A stretch of 64,000 nucleotides of DNA from Lientehia hominis (GTDB lineage Bacteria > Bacillota > Clostridia > Lachnospirales > Lachnospiraceae). The stretch spans positions 191,911 to 255,910 of the forward strand of contig NZ_JAJNOR010000006.1 in the NCBI RefSeq assembly GCF_021044755.1, written 5' to 3'. Both the position numbers and the translations under genes were made by a program. Below, piece by piece: positions 34,884-41,628 of the stretch (position 1 is the stretch's first letter; the number at the start of each line of letters is the position of its first letter). The notes under the pieces were generated by a model. The model was not told where the DNA came from, ran no database searches, and saw only the letters and a program-made list of their open reading frames with translations.

Positions 34884-35819
34884 ATGGATTACTTTTTCAG
34901 CATCCTGCCCAAAATGGGCAGTTTTTTCCTGCTCATGTGTATTGGCATACTGGTCGCAAAAATCGGCGTCATAACAAAGGAAAATATCTCCTTATTCCCG
35001 CCTTTCATCATAAAGGTGATCATGCCGTGCCTGTCATTTTCCCTTATGTATGAAAACGGTACCACCTTCGCTTCCCTGGGGCATTACGTCCCCGTCATCA
35101 TCGGTCAGGTATCTTCTTATCTCCTTCTGATGCTGCTCGGCTGGCTCTCCTCCCGCGTCTGCCATATGAAATATCCCCTGGCCAATATTCACCGCGGCTG
35201 TCATCTGGGCGGCAACTATGGATTCATCGGCATTCCCCTGCTGATGGTGCTGTTCGCTGCCGGTGAGGGACGACAGTACATACCCATCTGTGCGGCGGTC
35301 GATACCATCTTTATGTGGAGCGCGGGCATCGTCTTCTTTACCTATACAAAAGAAAGAGGATTGTCTTCTGGTTTCCGGAACCTCGTCAATCCGGTCATCA
35401 TCTCCATCCTGCTCGGACTGATCGTGACTTCCATTAAGCTTCCGGTGCCTTCCTTCATAAGCGATACCCTCGCTTCCATTGGAAACTGCAGCACCCCCCT
35501 GGCTCTTATCTACCTGGGAGCAAGTCTCTGCTTCATCAGTCTTAAATCAACCGCAATGCTTAAAAATATTTTCAGCCTGATCCTCGTCCGCATGATATTC
35601 GCGCCTGTACTGGTATTTGCCGTTGCCAGCCGGTTCCTGCCAGAGACCGAAACCATTCTGCTGACTGTCATCTGCTCCACTCCGGTTATGGCTTCTGCCA
35701 CCAGTGTAGCGCATCAATATCATCTGGATGAGGATTACGCCTCCGCTTCCATCTTTGTGACTACCATTGCAAGCCTTCTTACCATACCGCTGGTATTTTT
35801 CCTAACGTCCTTTCTATAG
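34884..35819 (+). CDS. AEC family transporter (auxin efflux carrier type permease)
   Basis: A 311-residue membrane protein with about ten hydrophobic helices in two halves. The first half contains G-G-N-Y-G-F-I-G-I-P-L-L-M, a conserved AEC substrate-site segment, and the last helices contain the paired T-P-V-M-A-S-A-T motif. Bacterial family members move malate, other carboxylates or amino acids; the substrate here is unknown. It is the second gene of an operon with the HAD phosphatase and ends at a terminator. Confidence 0.9.
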   Translation: MDYFFSILPKMGSFFLLMCIGILVAKIGVITKENISLFPPFIIKVIMPCLSFSLMYENGTTFASLGHYVPVIIGQVSSYLLLMLLGWLSSRVCHMKYPLANIHRGCHLGGNYGFIGIPLLMVLFAAGEGRQYIPICAAVDTIFMWSAGIVFFTYTKERGLSSGFRNLVNPVIISILLGLIVTSIKLPVPSFISDTLASIGNCSTPLALIYLGASLCFISLKSTAMLKNIFSLILVRMIFAPVLVFAVASRFLPETETILLTVICSTPVMASATSVAHQYHLDEDYASASIFVTTIASLLTIPLVFFLTSFL

Positions 35820-35828
35820 AAACTTCAG

Positions 35829-35854
35829 GCGGAGTCCGATGGGCCCCGCTTTTT
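35829..35854 (+). terminator. intrinsic terminator after the AEC transporter
   Basis: GCGGAGTCC (35829-35837) pairs with GGGCCCCGC (35841-35849), with one mismatch and one G-U pair, around a 3-base loop, and is followed by five T. It ends the HAD/AEC operon, 5 bases before the convergent antiporter stop. Confidence 0.75.
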
Positions 35855-35858
35855 CTGA

Positions 35859-37463
35859 TCATTCCTCTGCCGGACCGTTTATGACCATCACATCTCCTTC
35901 CTTCAATACCGTACCGCCGCTGGGAATGATCACCTTTTCCTGTCTCCTGATCATTACGATCAGCTTCCCCGGTTCCAGCACTACATCCGCCAATTTTTTT
36001 CCGGCCCAGCCGCTGTCTTTGCTCACAGGCAGCTCCGTGAGACGGATCCCGTCAGCCGCAGACATGGCCTTTGCGCTCAGAACAAGTATATCCTCCGCAC
36101 AGATTATTGTGTCTCCCTTCGGCACGATCTGCTCTTCTTTCCGCGTCAAAAGCGCCAGCAGGGTATCTGGAGGAAGCAAAATATCACAGACTGCTTTTCC
36201 CTCCCATGGATGCCCTTCCTTTATGGTAAACTGAATAAACTGTACCGGCATCTCCTCCGTATAATCATTGAAGGTCTTTAACACATCGACATGCTCATCG
36301 ATCATTTTGAGCTTCCTGGCGGCCAGAGGGATCAGGGAACCCTGAAATAATATAGAAAACAGAACGATAAAAAATACCATGTGGAAAATATCCATGCTGA
36401 TGTCTCCCGGGCTCACCACAGCCATGATCGCAAACACAATGGAGGCCGCTCCGCGAAGCCCGGACCATGCCACGAGAAGCTGCTGGTTCAGACGGCAGCG
36501 AAACGGCGTCATTATGGCAAACACAGCCAGCGGACGGGCAGCAAAGGTCAGAAACAGCGCAATCAGAAACGCCGGGAGTACGACTCCCGGAAGCTGGGAC
36601 GGAAATGCCAGAAGACCAAGCAGGAAAAATATCAGCATCTGCATCAGGCCGGTGATTCCATCAAAAAAGTGTACCAGGGCTTTTTTATTTTTCAAAGGTC
36701 CGTTTCCAAGCAGAATTCCCACCACATAAGCGCTTAAATATCCATTTCCTCCAATGGACGCCGGAGCCGCATAGGCCAGCAGAACCACCGCCAGAACAAA
36801 AATCGTATCAAACCCTTCTGTGGAAAAATGAAAATTTTTAAGAAACCATAGGGCCAGAAACGCAATTACTGCGCCTCCCAGCAGTCCATACACGATCTGT
36901 GCAAACAGCATATACGCGATTCCGCCCGCTTCTGCCGTCCCGCCCATAATGGAAAGCACCGTCATCGTCAGCATATAAGAAAATGGATCATTGCTTCCGC
37001 TTTCTACCTCCAGCAGAGAAGCCGTGTTATCTTTCAGGTTCAGCCGTTTGGAACGTAAAATGGAGAACACCGACGCCGCGTCTGTGGAACTGATGACCGC
37101 TCCGATCAGCAGGCTCTCCAGCAGGCTCATCCGCAGCGCAAAATAGCAAAACGCCCCTGTTATTCCAGCGGTCATCACAACTCCGGCTGTTGACAAAAGA
37201 ATCGCTTTGACCGCCGCCGGTCTTGCTTCGCTCCACTTGGTCCCAAATCCCCCGTAGAACATGATAAATATCAATGCGACCGAGCATATTTGCTCTGCGA
37301 ACCCGTAGTTGTCAAAGGGAATCTTCAGTACGCCGTCTGACCCGAAAAACATCCCCAGAAGAATAAAGAAAAGCAGCATCGGTATTCCCAGCCGGCTGGA
37401 CAAATGATTCAATAGTATGCAGGCAATGATTATAACTGTGACTAGAAGTAAAAAAATAGGCAA
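35859..37463 (-). CDS. K+/H+-type antiporter (CPA1/NhaP2 family) with two TrkA-C domains
   Basis: A 534-residue protein. About twelve helices form a cation:proton antiporter domain (residues 1-385), with the A-V-I-S-S-T-D-A-A-S-V-F motif carrying the conserved transport aspartate. Two TrkA-C/RCK_C regulatory domains follow (about 400-465 and 475-534). Similar proteins export K+ or Na+ in exchange for protons; RCK_C domains in Firmicutes often bind c-di-AMP, which would link it to osmotic control. The start appears to be a TTG placed 5 bases behind GAGAGGG. It stands alone, convergent with the AEC operon. Confidence 0.9.
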   Translation of the reverse strand: MPIFLLLVTVIIIACILLNHLSSRLGIPMLLFFILLGMFFGSDGVLKIPFDNYGFAEQICSVALIFIMFYGGFGTKWSEARPAAVKAILLSTAGVVMTAGITGAFCYFALRMSLLESLLIGAVISSTDAASVFSILRSKRLNLKDNTASLLEVESGSNDPFSYMLTMTVLSIMGGTAEAGGIAYMLFAQIVYGLLGGAVIAFLALWFLKNFHFSTEGFDTIFVLAVVLLAYAAPASIGGNGYLSAYVVGILLGNGPLKNKKALVHFFDGITGLMQMLIFFLLGLLAFPSQLPGVVLPAFLIALFLTFAARPLAVFAIMTPFRCRLNQQLLVAWSGLRGAASIVFAIMAVVSPGDISMDIFHMVFFIVLFSILFQGSLIPLAARKLKMIDEHVDVLKTFNDYTEEMPVQFIQFTIKEGHPWEGKAVCDILLPPDTLLALLTRKEEQIVPKGDTIICAEDILVLSAKAMSAADGIRLTELPVSKDSGWAGKKLADVVLEPGKLIVMIRRQEKVIIPSGGTVLKEGDVMVINGPAEE

Positions 37464-37547
37464 TAATCCCTCTCCCTTCCTGTGCTTCCATGTTTTCTGT
37501 TACTATTGTAACATAAATCCTCCTTTATGCCCAAATTTTGTGAAATG

Positions 37548-37582
37548 AAAAAGACAGCAGGTGTGGGGCCTGCTGTCTTTTT
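37548..37582. terminator. bidirectional terminator after reverse rubrerythrin
   Basis: A perfect 14-bp stem, AAAAAGACAGCAGG (37548-37561) with CCTGCTGTCTTTTT (37569-37582), closes a 7-base loop. The stem ends in A/T runs on both sides, so it works in either direction. It lies 74 bases past the rubrerythrin gene. Confidence 0.88.
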
Positions 37583-37656
37583 CCGGAATGTCCGCTTATT
37601 ACGCAGGCTTCCGTTTCTTTTTCAAGATTTATCAAGGTAAGGAGGGAGTAGTCTGA

Positions 37657-38199
37657 TTAACCAAAGTATCTCTTTAAGAGACCTTCAAATGCTTTGCCGT
37701 GACGAGCTTCGTCTCTGGCCATTTCATGTACGGTATCATGGATCGCATCCAGGTTAGCGGCCTTTGCTCTCTTGGCAAGGTCAAACTTTCCAGCTGTCGC
37801 GCCGTTTTCTGCCGCAACACGCATCTCCAGATTCTTCTTGGTGCTGTCGGTGACCACTTCACCCAGAAGCTCAGCGAATTTAGCGGCATGCTCTGCCTCT
37901 TCATAAGCTGCTTTCTCCCAGTAAAGGCCGATCTCCGGATATCCTTCTCTGTGTGCAACTCTGGCCATTGCCAGATACATACCAACCTCAGAGCATTCTC
38001 CGTTGAAGTTCGCCCTCAGATCATCCAGAATATCCTGGCTGACGCCCTGGGCAACGCCTACTACATGCTCTGCTGCCCAAGTCATATCACCCTTCTGCTC
38101 TGAGAACTTGCTCGCGGGTGCTCCGCACTGAGGACATTTTTCAGGTGCAGTCTCGCCTTCCCAAACATAACCACATACATCACATACAAATTTTTTCAT
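37657..38199 (-). CDS. reverse rubrerythrin (rubredoxin domain first)
   Basis: A 180-residue protein with the rubredoxin-like FeS4 domain at the N-terminus (C-D-V-C-G at 6-10 and C-P-Q-C-G at 22-26), then a ferritin-like di-iron four-helix domain. The glutamate/histidine ligands are in E-C-S-E-V-G-M, E-E-A-E-H-A and A-R-D-E-A-R-H-G. In classical rubrerythrin the order is reversed. Clostridial reverse rubrerythrins reduce peroxide (and oxygen) with electrons from NADH via rubredoxin and are among the most strongly PerR-controlled genes. A PerR-type operator lies upstream, and perR itself is the next gene. Confidence 0.93.
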   Translation of the reverse strand: MKKFVCDVCGYVWEGETAPEKCPQCGAPASKFSEQKGDMTWAAEHVVGVAQGVSQDILDDLRANFNGECSEVGMYLAMARVAHREGYPEIGLYWEKAAYEEAEHAAKFAELLGEVVTDSTKKNLEMRVAAENGATAGKFDLAKRAKAANLDAIHDTVHEMARDEARHGKAFEGLLKRYFG

Positions 38200-38246
38200 T
38201 TCCTTTTCTCCTTTTCTGATTTATTTTTATCTTTTTGTTTTTCAAT

Positions 38247-38265
38247 ATCAGTAATTATTACTGTT
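38247..38265. promoter_or_regulatory. PerR/Fur-type operator upstream of reverse rubrerythrin
   Basis: The dyad CAGTAATTATTACTG (38249-38263) sits 50 bases upstream of the rubrerythrin start. Extended, the minus strand reads AACAGTAATAATTACTGAT, close to the site in front of perR (38718-38736). Confidence 0.7.
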
Positions 38266-38277
38266 ATTGATAAGATA

Positions 38278-38697
38278 TCACATCGCTTCTCTTTTGTCAA
38301 GAGTTTTTTGTACTTTTTCAGTACAGTTTCTGCAGGTTCCAAAAAACAGCGTCGTATGTCCTTCTATCGTACCTTCGAACCGATCGGAAGCCATTCTATC
38401 CAAGTCATTAAGCGGATCCAACGGCATATCCTGAACGCAGCCGCATTCCCGGCAGATAAAATGATAATGGGGCTCCGTATTTGAATCGAAATGCTCTACT
38501 CCGTCTCCGCACGATACCTTGCAGATTTCGCCAAGGGAAGCCAGCAGGGATAAATTTCGATATACTGTTCCGAGACTGATATTGGGGTACAGCTGGCGGA
38601 TATTTACATAGACCGTATCCGCCGTTGGATGATCTTTGCGCGTAGCAAGAAATTCCTTGATACTCTCACGCTGTCGACTGTATTTCAAAGTTTTCAT
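38278..38697 (-). CDS. perR: Fur-family peroxide repressor (PerR-like)
   Basis: A 139-residue Fur-superfamily regulator. The winged helix (about residues 5-75) contains H-P-T-A-D-T-V-Y-V-N-I-R-Q-L-Y-P-N-I-S. The dimerisation domain has H-Y-H-F-I-C-R-E-C-G and C-R-N-C-T-E-K, which together form the structural Cys4 zinc site. The regulatory-metal ligands are likely in V-E-H-F-D-S-N. PerR senses peroxide by metal-catalysed histidine oxidation. Its position next to a reverse rubrerythrin, and matching dyads before both genes, favour PerR over Fur or Zur. The ATG follows GGAG. Confidence 0.9.
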   Translation of the reverse strand: MKTLKYSRQRESIKEFLATRKDHPTADTVYVNIRQLYPNISLGTVYRNLSLLASLGEICKVSCGDGVEHFDSNTEPHYHFICRECGCVQDMPLDPLNDLDRMASDRFEGTIEGHTTLFFGTCRNCTEKVQKTLDKREAM

Positions 38698-38717
38698 GGC
38701 AGCTCCTCCAAATCAAA

Positions 38718-38736
38718 AACAATAATTGCTACTGTT
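38718..38736. promoter_or_regulatory. PerR/Fur-type operator upstream of perR
   Basis: AACAATAATTGCTACTGTT is an imperfect dyad whose minus strand (AACAGTAGCAATTATTGTT) shares AACAGTA--AATTA-TG with the site upstream of rubrerythrin. It lies 21 bases before perR and would give autoregulation. Confidence 0.65.
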
Positions 38737-38910
38737 TTTATTATATCCGCGGCTATCCATGCTGTCAAGACTTTTCTGACTATGATTTTATCTGGCGCGG
38801 ATAAATCAGCGGCTCCGACACATACTAAGTATAGTGTCAGGGAGCAGATGCTTTGCGGCAGAAGAACATTGTGCCCCAGAAAACTATTTTATGGAAGAGA
38901 GGTATCATCT

Positions 38911-39342
38911 ATGAACGAAGATACAAAAAAACTGTTAAATGAATGTGACGCAGGTACCAAAATGGCGGTAGAGACCATAAACCAGGTCCTTCCTTCCGTC
39001 CATAATCAGGAATTCCGGGAAAGCCTGGAAAAATACAGAGATGCCCATGTAAGCTTCGGCGATAAGCTTCATTCTATGCTGAACGAAGGCGGAGAACCTT
39101 CCGGAGACCTGGGTCCCATGGAAAAAGCTTCTGCGTGGGTCATGACAAGCGTAAAGCTCATGCTGGACGATTCGGACAAAAAGATCGCTTCAATGGTTAC
39201 GGATGGCTGCAACATGGGAATCAAATCCATAAGCAAATATCTGAACCAATATGCGACTGCCGACAAGAGCGCTAAAAAGATTTCCGAAAATATCATCCGT
39301 TTGGAACAAAGTCTGATGGACGAATTAAGGAAGTACCTGTAG
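38911..39342 (+). CDS. small helical protein of unknown function (ferritin-like/DUF2383-type helical bundle)
   Basis: A 143-residue soluble protein, almost entirely predicted helix. Notable segments are N-E-C-D-A-G-T-K-M-A-V-E-T-I-N-Q-V-L near the N-terminus and a conserved-looking D-G-C-N-M-G-I-K-S-I near residue 105. The heptad-like pattern suggests a four-helix bundle, possibly ferritin-like, but I see no clear E-x-x-H metal sites. The ATG follows AGAGAGG; a much longer in-frame extension to 38629 runs antisense into perR and is not used. It is divergent from perR, so a link to oxidative stress is possible but unproven. Confidence 0.75.
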   Translation: MNEDTKKLLNECDAGTKMAVETINQVLPSVHNQEFRESLEKYRDAHVSFGDKLHSMLNEGGEPSGDLGPMEKASAWVMTSVKLMLDDSDKKIASMVTDGCNMGIKSISKYLNQYATADKSAKKISENIIRLEQSLMDELRKYL

Positions 39343-39363
39343 AATTCTACAGGTACTTTTGTT
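39331..39363 (+). terminator. terminator overlapping the stop codon of the small helical protein
   Basis: A perfect 28-base palindrome (39331-39358) begins within the last codons of the gene and contains its TAG stop. It is followed by TTGTTTG. The serine hydrolase gene converges from the other side and may use it too. Confidence 0.75.
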
Positions 39364-39365
39364 TG

Positions 39366-41261
39366 TCACGCTTCTTCTGATTCTTCCTTTTCCGGCACGC
39401 AGCTCCCGGTTACGATCGGATGGATTGTCCTGTCCGCCAGGATTGCCGCCAGGTCCACTCCCAGTTTATCCCGGATTGCTTCCATCAGGCCGTTTTTAAG
39501 CGAATCGCTCAGAAGAGAGCCAAGCCCCTCTTTTATCATACGTCCTCCCGGCGTCTCATCCCAATGTATTTCTATTCTTTCACCGTGATCTCTGAAAATG
39601 CACTTCATCTTCCGGCGGACTGCTTCTTCCAGAAACGCGATATCCAGTTTCAGGACAGGATAACCGTCTTCATCTTTTGTAAATTCTCCTTCTGTTCCCA
39701 ACAGATAAGGTTCGCCATGGAAAAAGACCTCTGTTTCGGCCGCTCTGCCGAATCCGATTTCCAGCCGGTGCAGCATGCCGCCCTCCTCCATGGAAACATA
39801 AAACTTCTTATTTTCGTAATGAAACCCTACAGAATGGATGCCTTCCGTATAATTGTTATGAAATACCTGAAGGACCAAAGGGCTGAGGCCCACATGAGTC
39901 TGTTCCAGCCGGTAAACACGGCCGTTCAGCAAGCGCTTCAGCTTTTCTTCTTCCAGAAAATGATTCTCTCTGCTGTTTTTCCTCGGCCGGTTCCAGGCGT
40001 TCAGGCTTCCCTTCCTGATTGTCCTTCCGCTTCTTCGAACCCCGCTTCCTGAGACACAGGAAACGGCTTTCCATCCGCCGCGGCCGCCGGTCCCCGCCAA
40101 TTCCGGGACGCCTCTCCTGCCGTCTCTTCTGAGGCTGGCTTCCACATCCCGAAGCTTTCTGAGCCCCGCGGGGTCTTCCGGCAGCTCCTCTCCCGGCTGA
40201 AAGTCATCTTCAAAATATTTTTTTACAATATTTAACAGCACACAGCTTTGAAACAGCTCGTCGCTTCCCGCGTTGGACGCTACGACCATGTCGATATCTG
40301 GATAGACCACGATGTTCTGTCCCAGCATGCCGTTAAAGGTATAGCTCCCAGGGCGGCCGCCCATCCAGACCTGATATCCATATCCATAAGGCCCCATGCT
40401 CTCTGGCGTATCTATATGTTTGCTGGTCGCCGTTTCCACCCAGGACTCCGGAATCAGCTGCCGGCCCTTCCAGTTTCCTTTCTGCAGATAAAGCTGCCCC
40501 AGCTTCGCCGCATCCTCTGTACCGATGAAAAGTCCCCATCCGCCTTTCGTGATGCCCTTTGGGCAGGCCTCCCAGAAAACCTGGGTGATTCCCATCGGCT
40601 CCCACAGCCGCGGACGGAGATAGTCCATCATGCTCTCCCCGGTCAGTTTAGTCACGATGGCTGACAAGATATATGTGTTCATGCTGTTATATTCAAATTT
40701 CGTACCCGGCGTCCCCTTTACTCCCGCCTGCAGATAGCTGGCCGTCCAGTCGTCACCTGACACGATCCCGGTTTCATTAAACGTGACTCCCGACGTCATA
40801 GTCAGCAGATGCTCCACCTTCAGATTCTTCTGCCGTATCCCCGCAAGAAGTGACTTGCTGTCAAGCAGATGCAGCACTTTGTCATCCAATGAAAGCTTTC
40901 CTTCTTCTATCAGCATCCCGATGGCCATTCCCGTGATCGTTTTGCACATGGAATAGGACGCATGCCACATATCACGGCCATACGGAGCAACGTCAGCTTC
41001 CCCGATGACATTGCCGTGGCGGAGTACCATCACATGATGAAGATCCGTCCTGTTGTCTCCCGCCAGTTCCTCAAAAAACGCGGCCAGGCGCCGGGAGGGC
41101 ACTCCCTGGGATTCCGGTGTCATCCGTGGAAACGGCTGAGAGAAAGCTTCTTCTTTAAAGGCCGGTTTCTGCGGCGTATATGTCACCTTGCTGATATTCT
41201 CCATATTTCCCCGAATCAAATTCTTCAATAAGTCCATCACTGCCAATTGTTCTTTCAGCAT
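39366..41261 (-). CDS. beta-lactamase-class-C-type serine hydrolase, possible compensated frameshifts in the linker
   Basis: A 631-residue serine hydrolase. The penicillin-binding-fold catalytic domain (about residues 40-360) has S-x-x-K as S-M-C-K within Y-S-M-C-K-T-I-T-G, Y-x-N as Y-N-S, and a late G-Y-G-Y-Q-V-W. A C-terminal beta domain follows (about 440-610). No signal peptide is seen, so it is probably cytosolic; the family includes esterases and peptidases. Between them (about 372-435) the sequence turns abruptly Arg/Gly/Trp-rich, whereas shifted frames give an ordinary acidic, Ala/Glu/Pro-rich linker. The start is the ATG behind AAGGGTGGG. Confidence 0.85.
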   Translation of the reverse strand: MLKEQLAVMDLLKNLIRGNMENISKVTYTPQKPAFKEEAFSQPFPRMTPESQGVPSRRLAAFFEELAGDNRTDLHHVMVLRHGNVIGEADVAPYGRDMWHASYSMCKTITGMAIGMLIEEGKLSLDDKVLHLLDSKSLLAGIRQKNLKVEHLLTMTSGVTFNETGIVSGDDWTASYLQAGVKGTPGTKFEYNSMNTYILSAIVTKLTGESMMDYLRPRLWEPMGITQVFWEACPKGITKGGWGLFIGTEDAAKLGQLYLQKGNWKGRQLIPESWVETATSKHIDTPESMGPYGYGYQVWMGGRPGSYTFNGMLGQNIVVYPDIDMVVASNAGSDELFQSCVLLNIVKKYFEDDFQPGEELPEDPAGLRKLRDVEASLRRDGRRGVPELAGTGGRGGWKAVSCVSGSGVRRSGRTIRKGSLNAWNRPRKNSRENHFLEEEKLKRLLNGRVYRLEQTHVGLSPLVLQVFHNNYTEGIHSVGFHYENKKFYVSMEEGGMLHRLEIGFGRAAETEVFFHGEPYLLGTEGEFTKDEDGYPVLKLDIAFLEEAVRRKMKCIFRDHGERIEIHWDETPGGRMIKEGLGSLLSDSLKNGLMEAIRDKLGVDLAAILADRTIHPIVTGSCVPEKEESEEA

Positions 41262-41438
41262 ATAATCCCACCCTTCTGCCACTATTATAAGGTTATTGTT
41301 CCCGACTTTCCATTAACTTTTCGTAAACAATCCTAAAAATTAACCTTTTTTTGCTAATTTTATATTTCATCCCTTGTAAACCGGATAAATTTGTGCTATT
41401 ATGAGCACACTAAAATAAGAAATATCGTTATCCCTCTT

Positions 41439-41524
41439 GATAAGGGAGTAGTCAGCGCGGCGCGTGATGAAGCCAACATCCCTGGAACCCATTCCTGGCT
41501 TCGTACTAAATGACGAGACTTATC
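41439..41524 (+). promoter_or_regulatory. yybP-ykoY (Mn2+) riboswitch aptamer
   Basis: P1 is formed by GATAAG (41439-41444) and CTTATC (41519-41524). Inside are the class hallmarks AGGGAGTAG (41443-41451) directly after P1, a second arm with GCCAACAT (41472-41479), and ACGAGACTTATC at the 3' side. This matches the manganese-sensing yybP-ykoY class, which often precedes P-type ATPases and Mn exporters. The terminator stem at 41516-41545 re-uses CTTATC, so ligand-stabilised P1 would prevent termination: an ON switch. The 367 bases between the serine hydrolase and the ATPase hold this element and its terminator. Confidence 0.87.
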
Positions 41525-41555
41525 TGTTATGGAACAGATAGGTCTTATTTTTATT
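41516..41555 (+). terminator. regulatory terminator of the Mn2+ riboswitch
   Basis: AGACTTATCTGTT (41516-41528) pairs with AACAGATAGGTCT (41533-41545), with one G-U pair, around ATGG, followed by TATTTTTATTT. Its left arm overlaps the 3' half of aptamer P1, so the two structures exclude each other. Confidence 0.85.
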
Positions 41556-41628
41556 TCGCAGGATAGTTCTCAGAACGATTTCCTGGAAGAAACTGCGTCC
41601 GTCATTTATTATTTCAAAGGAGGTTCTC

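Noticed and set aside
39856..40213. Two short minus-strand frames within the serine hydrolase as separate genes
   Set aside because: They have no starts with ribosome binding sites; they are better explained as shifted-frame pieces of the hydrolase linker.
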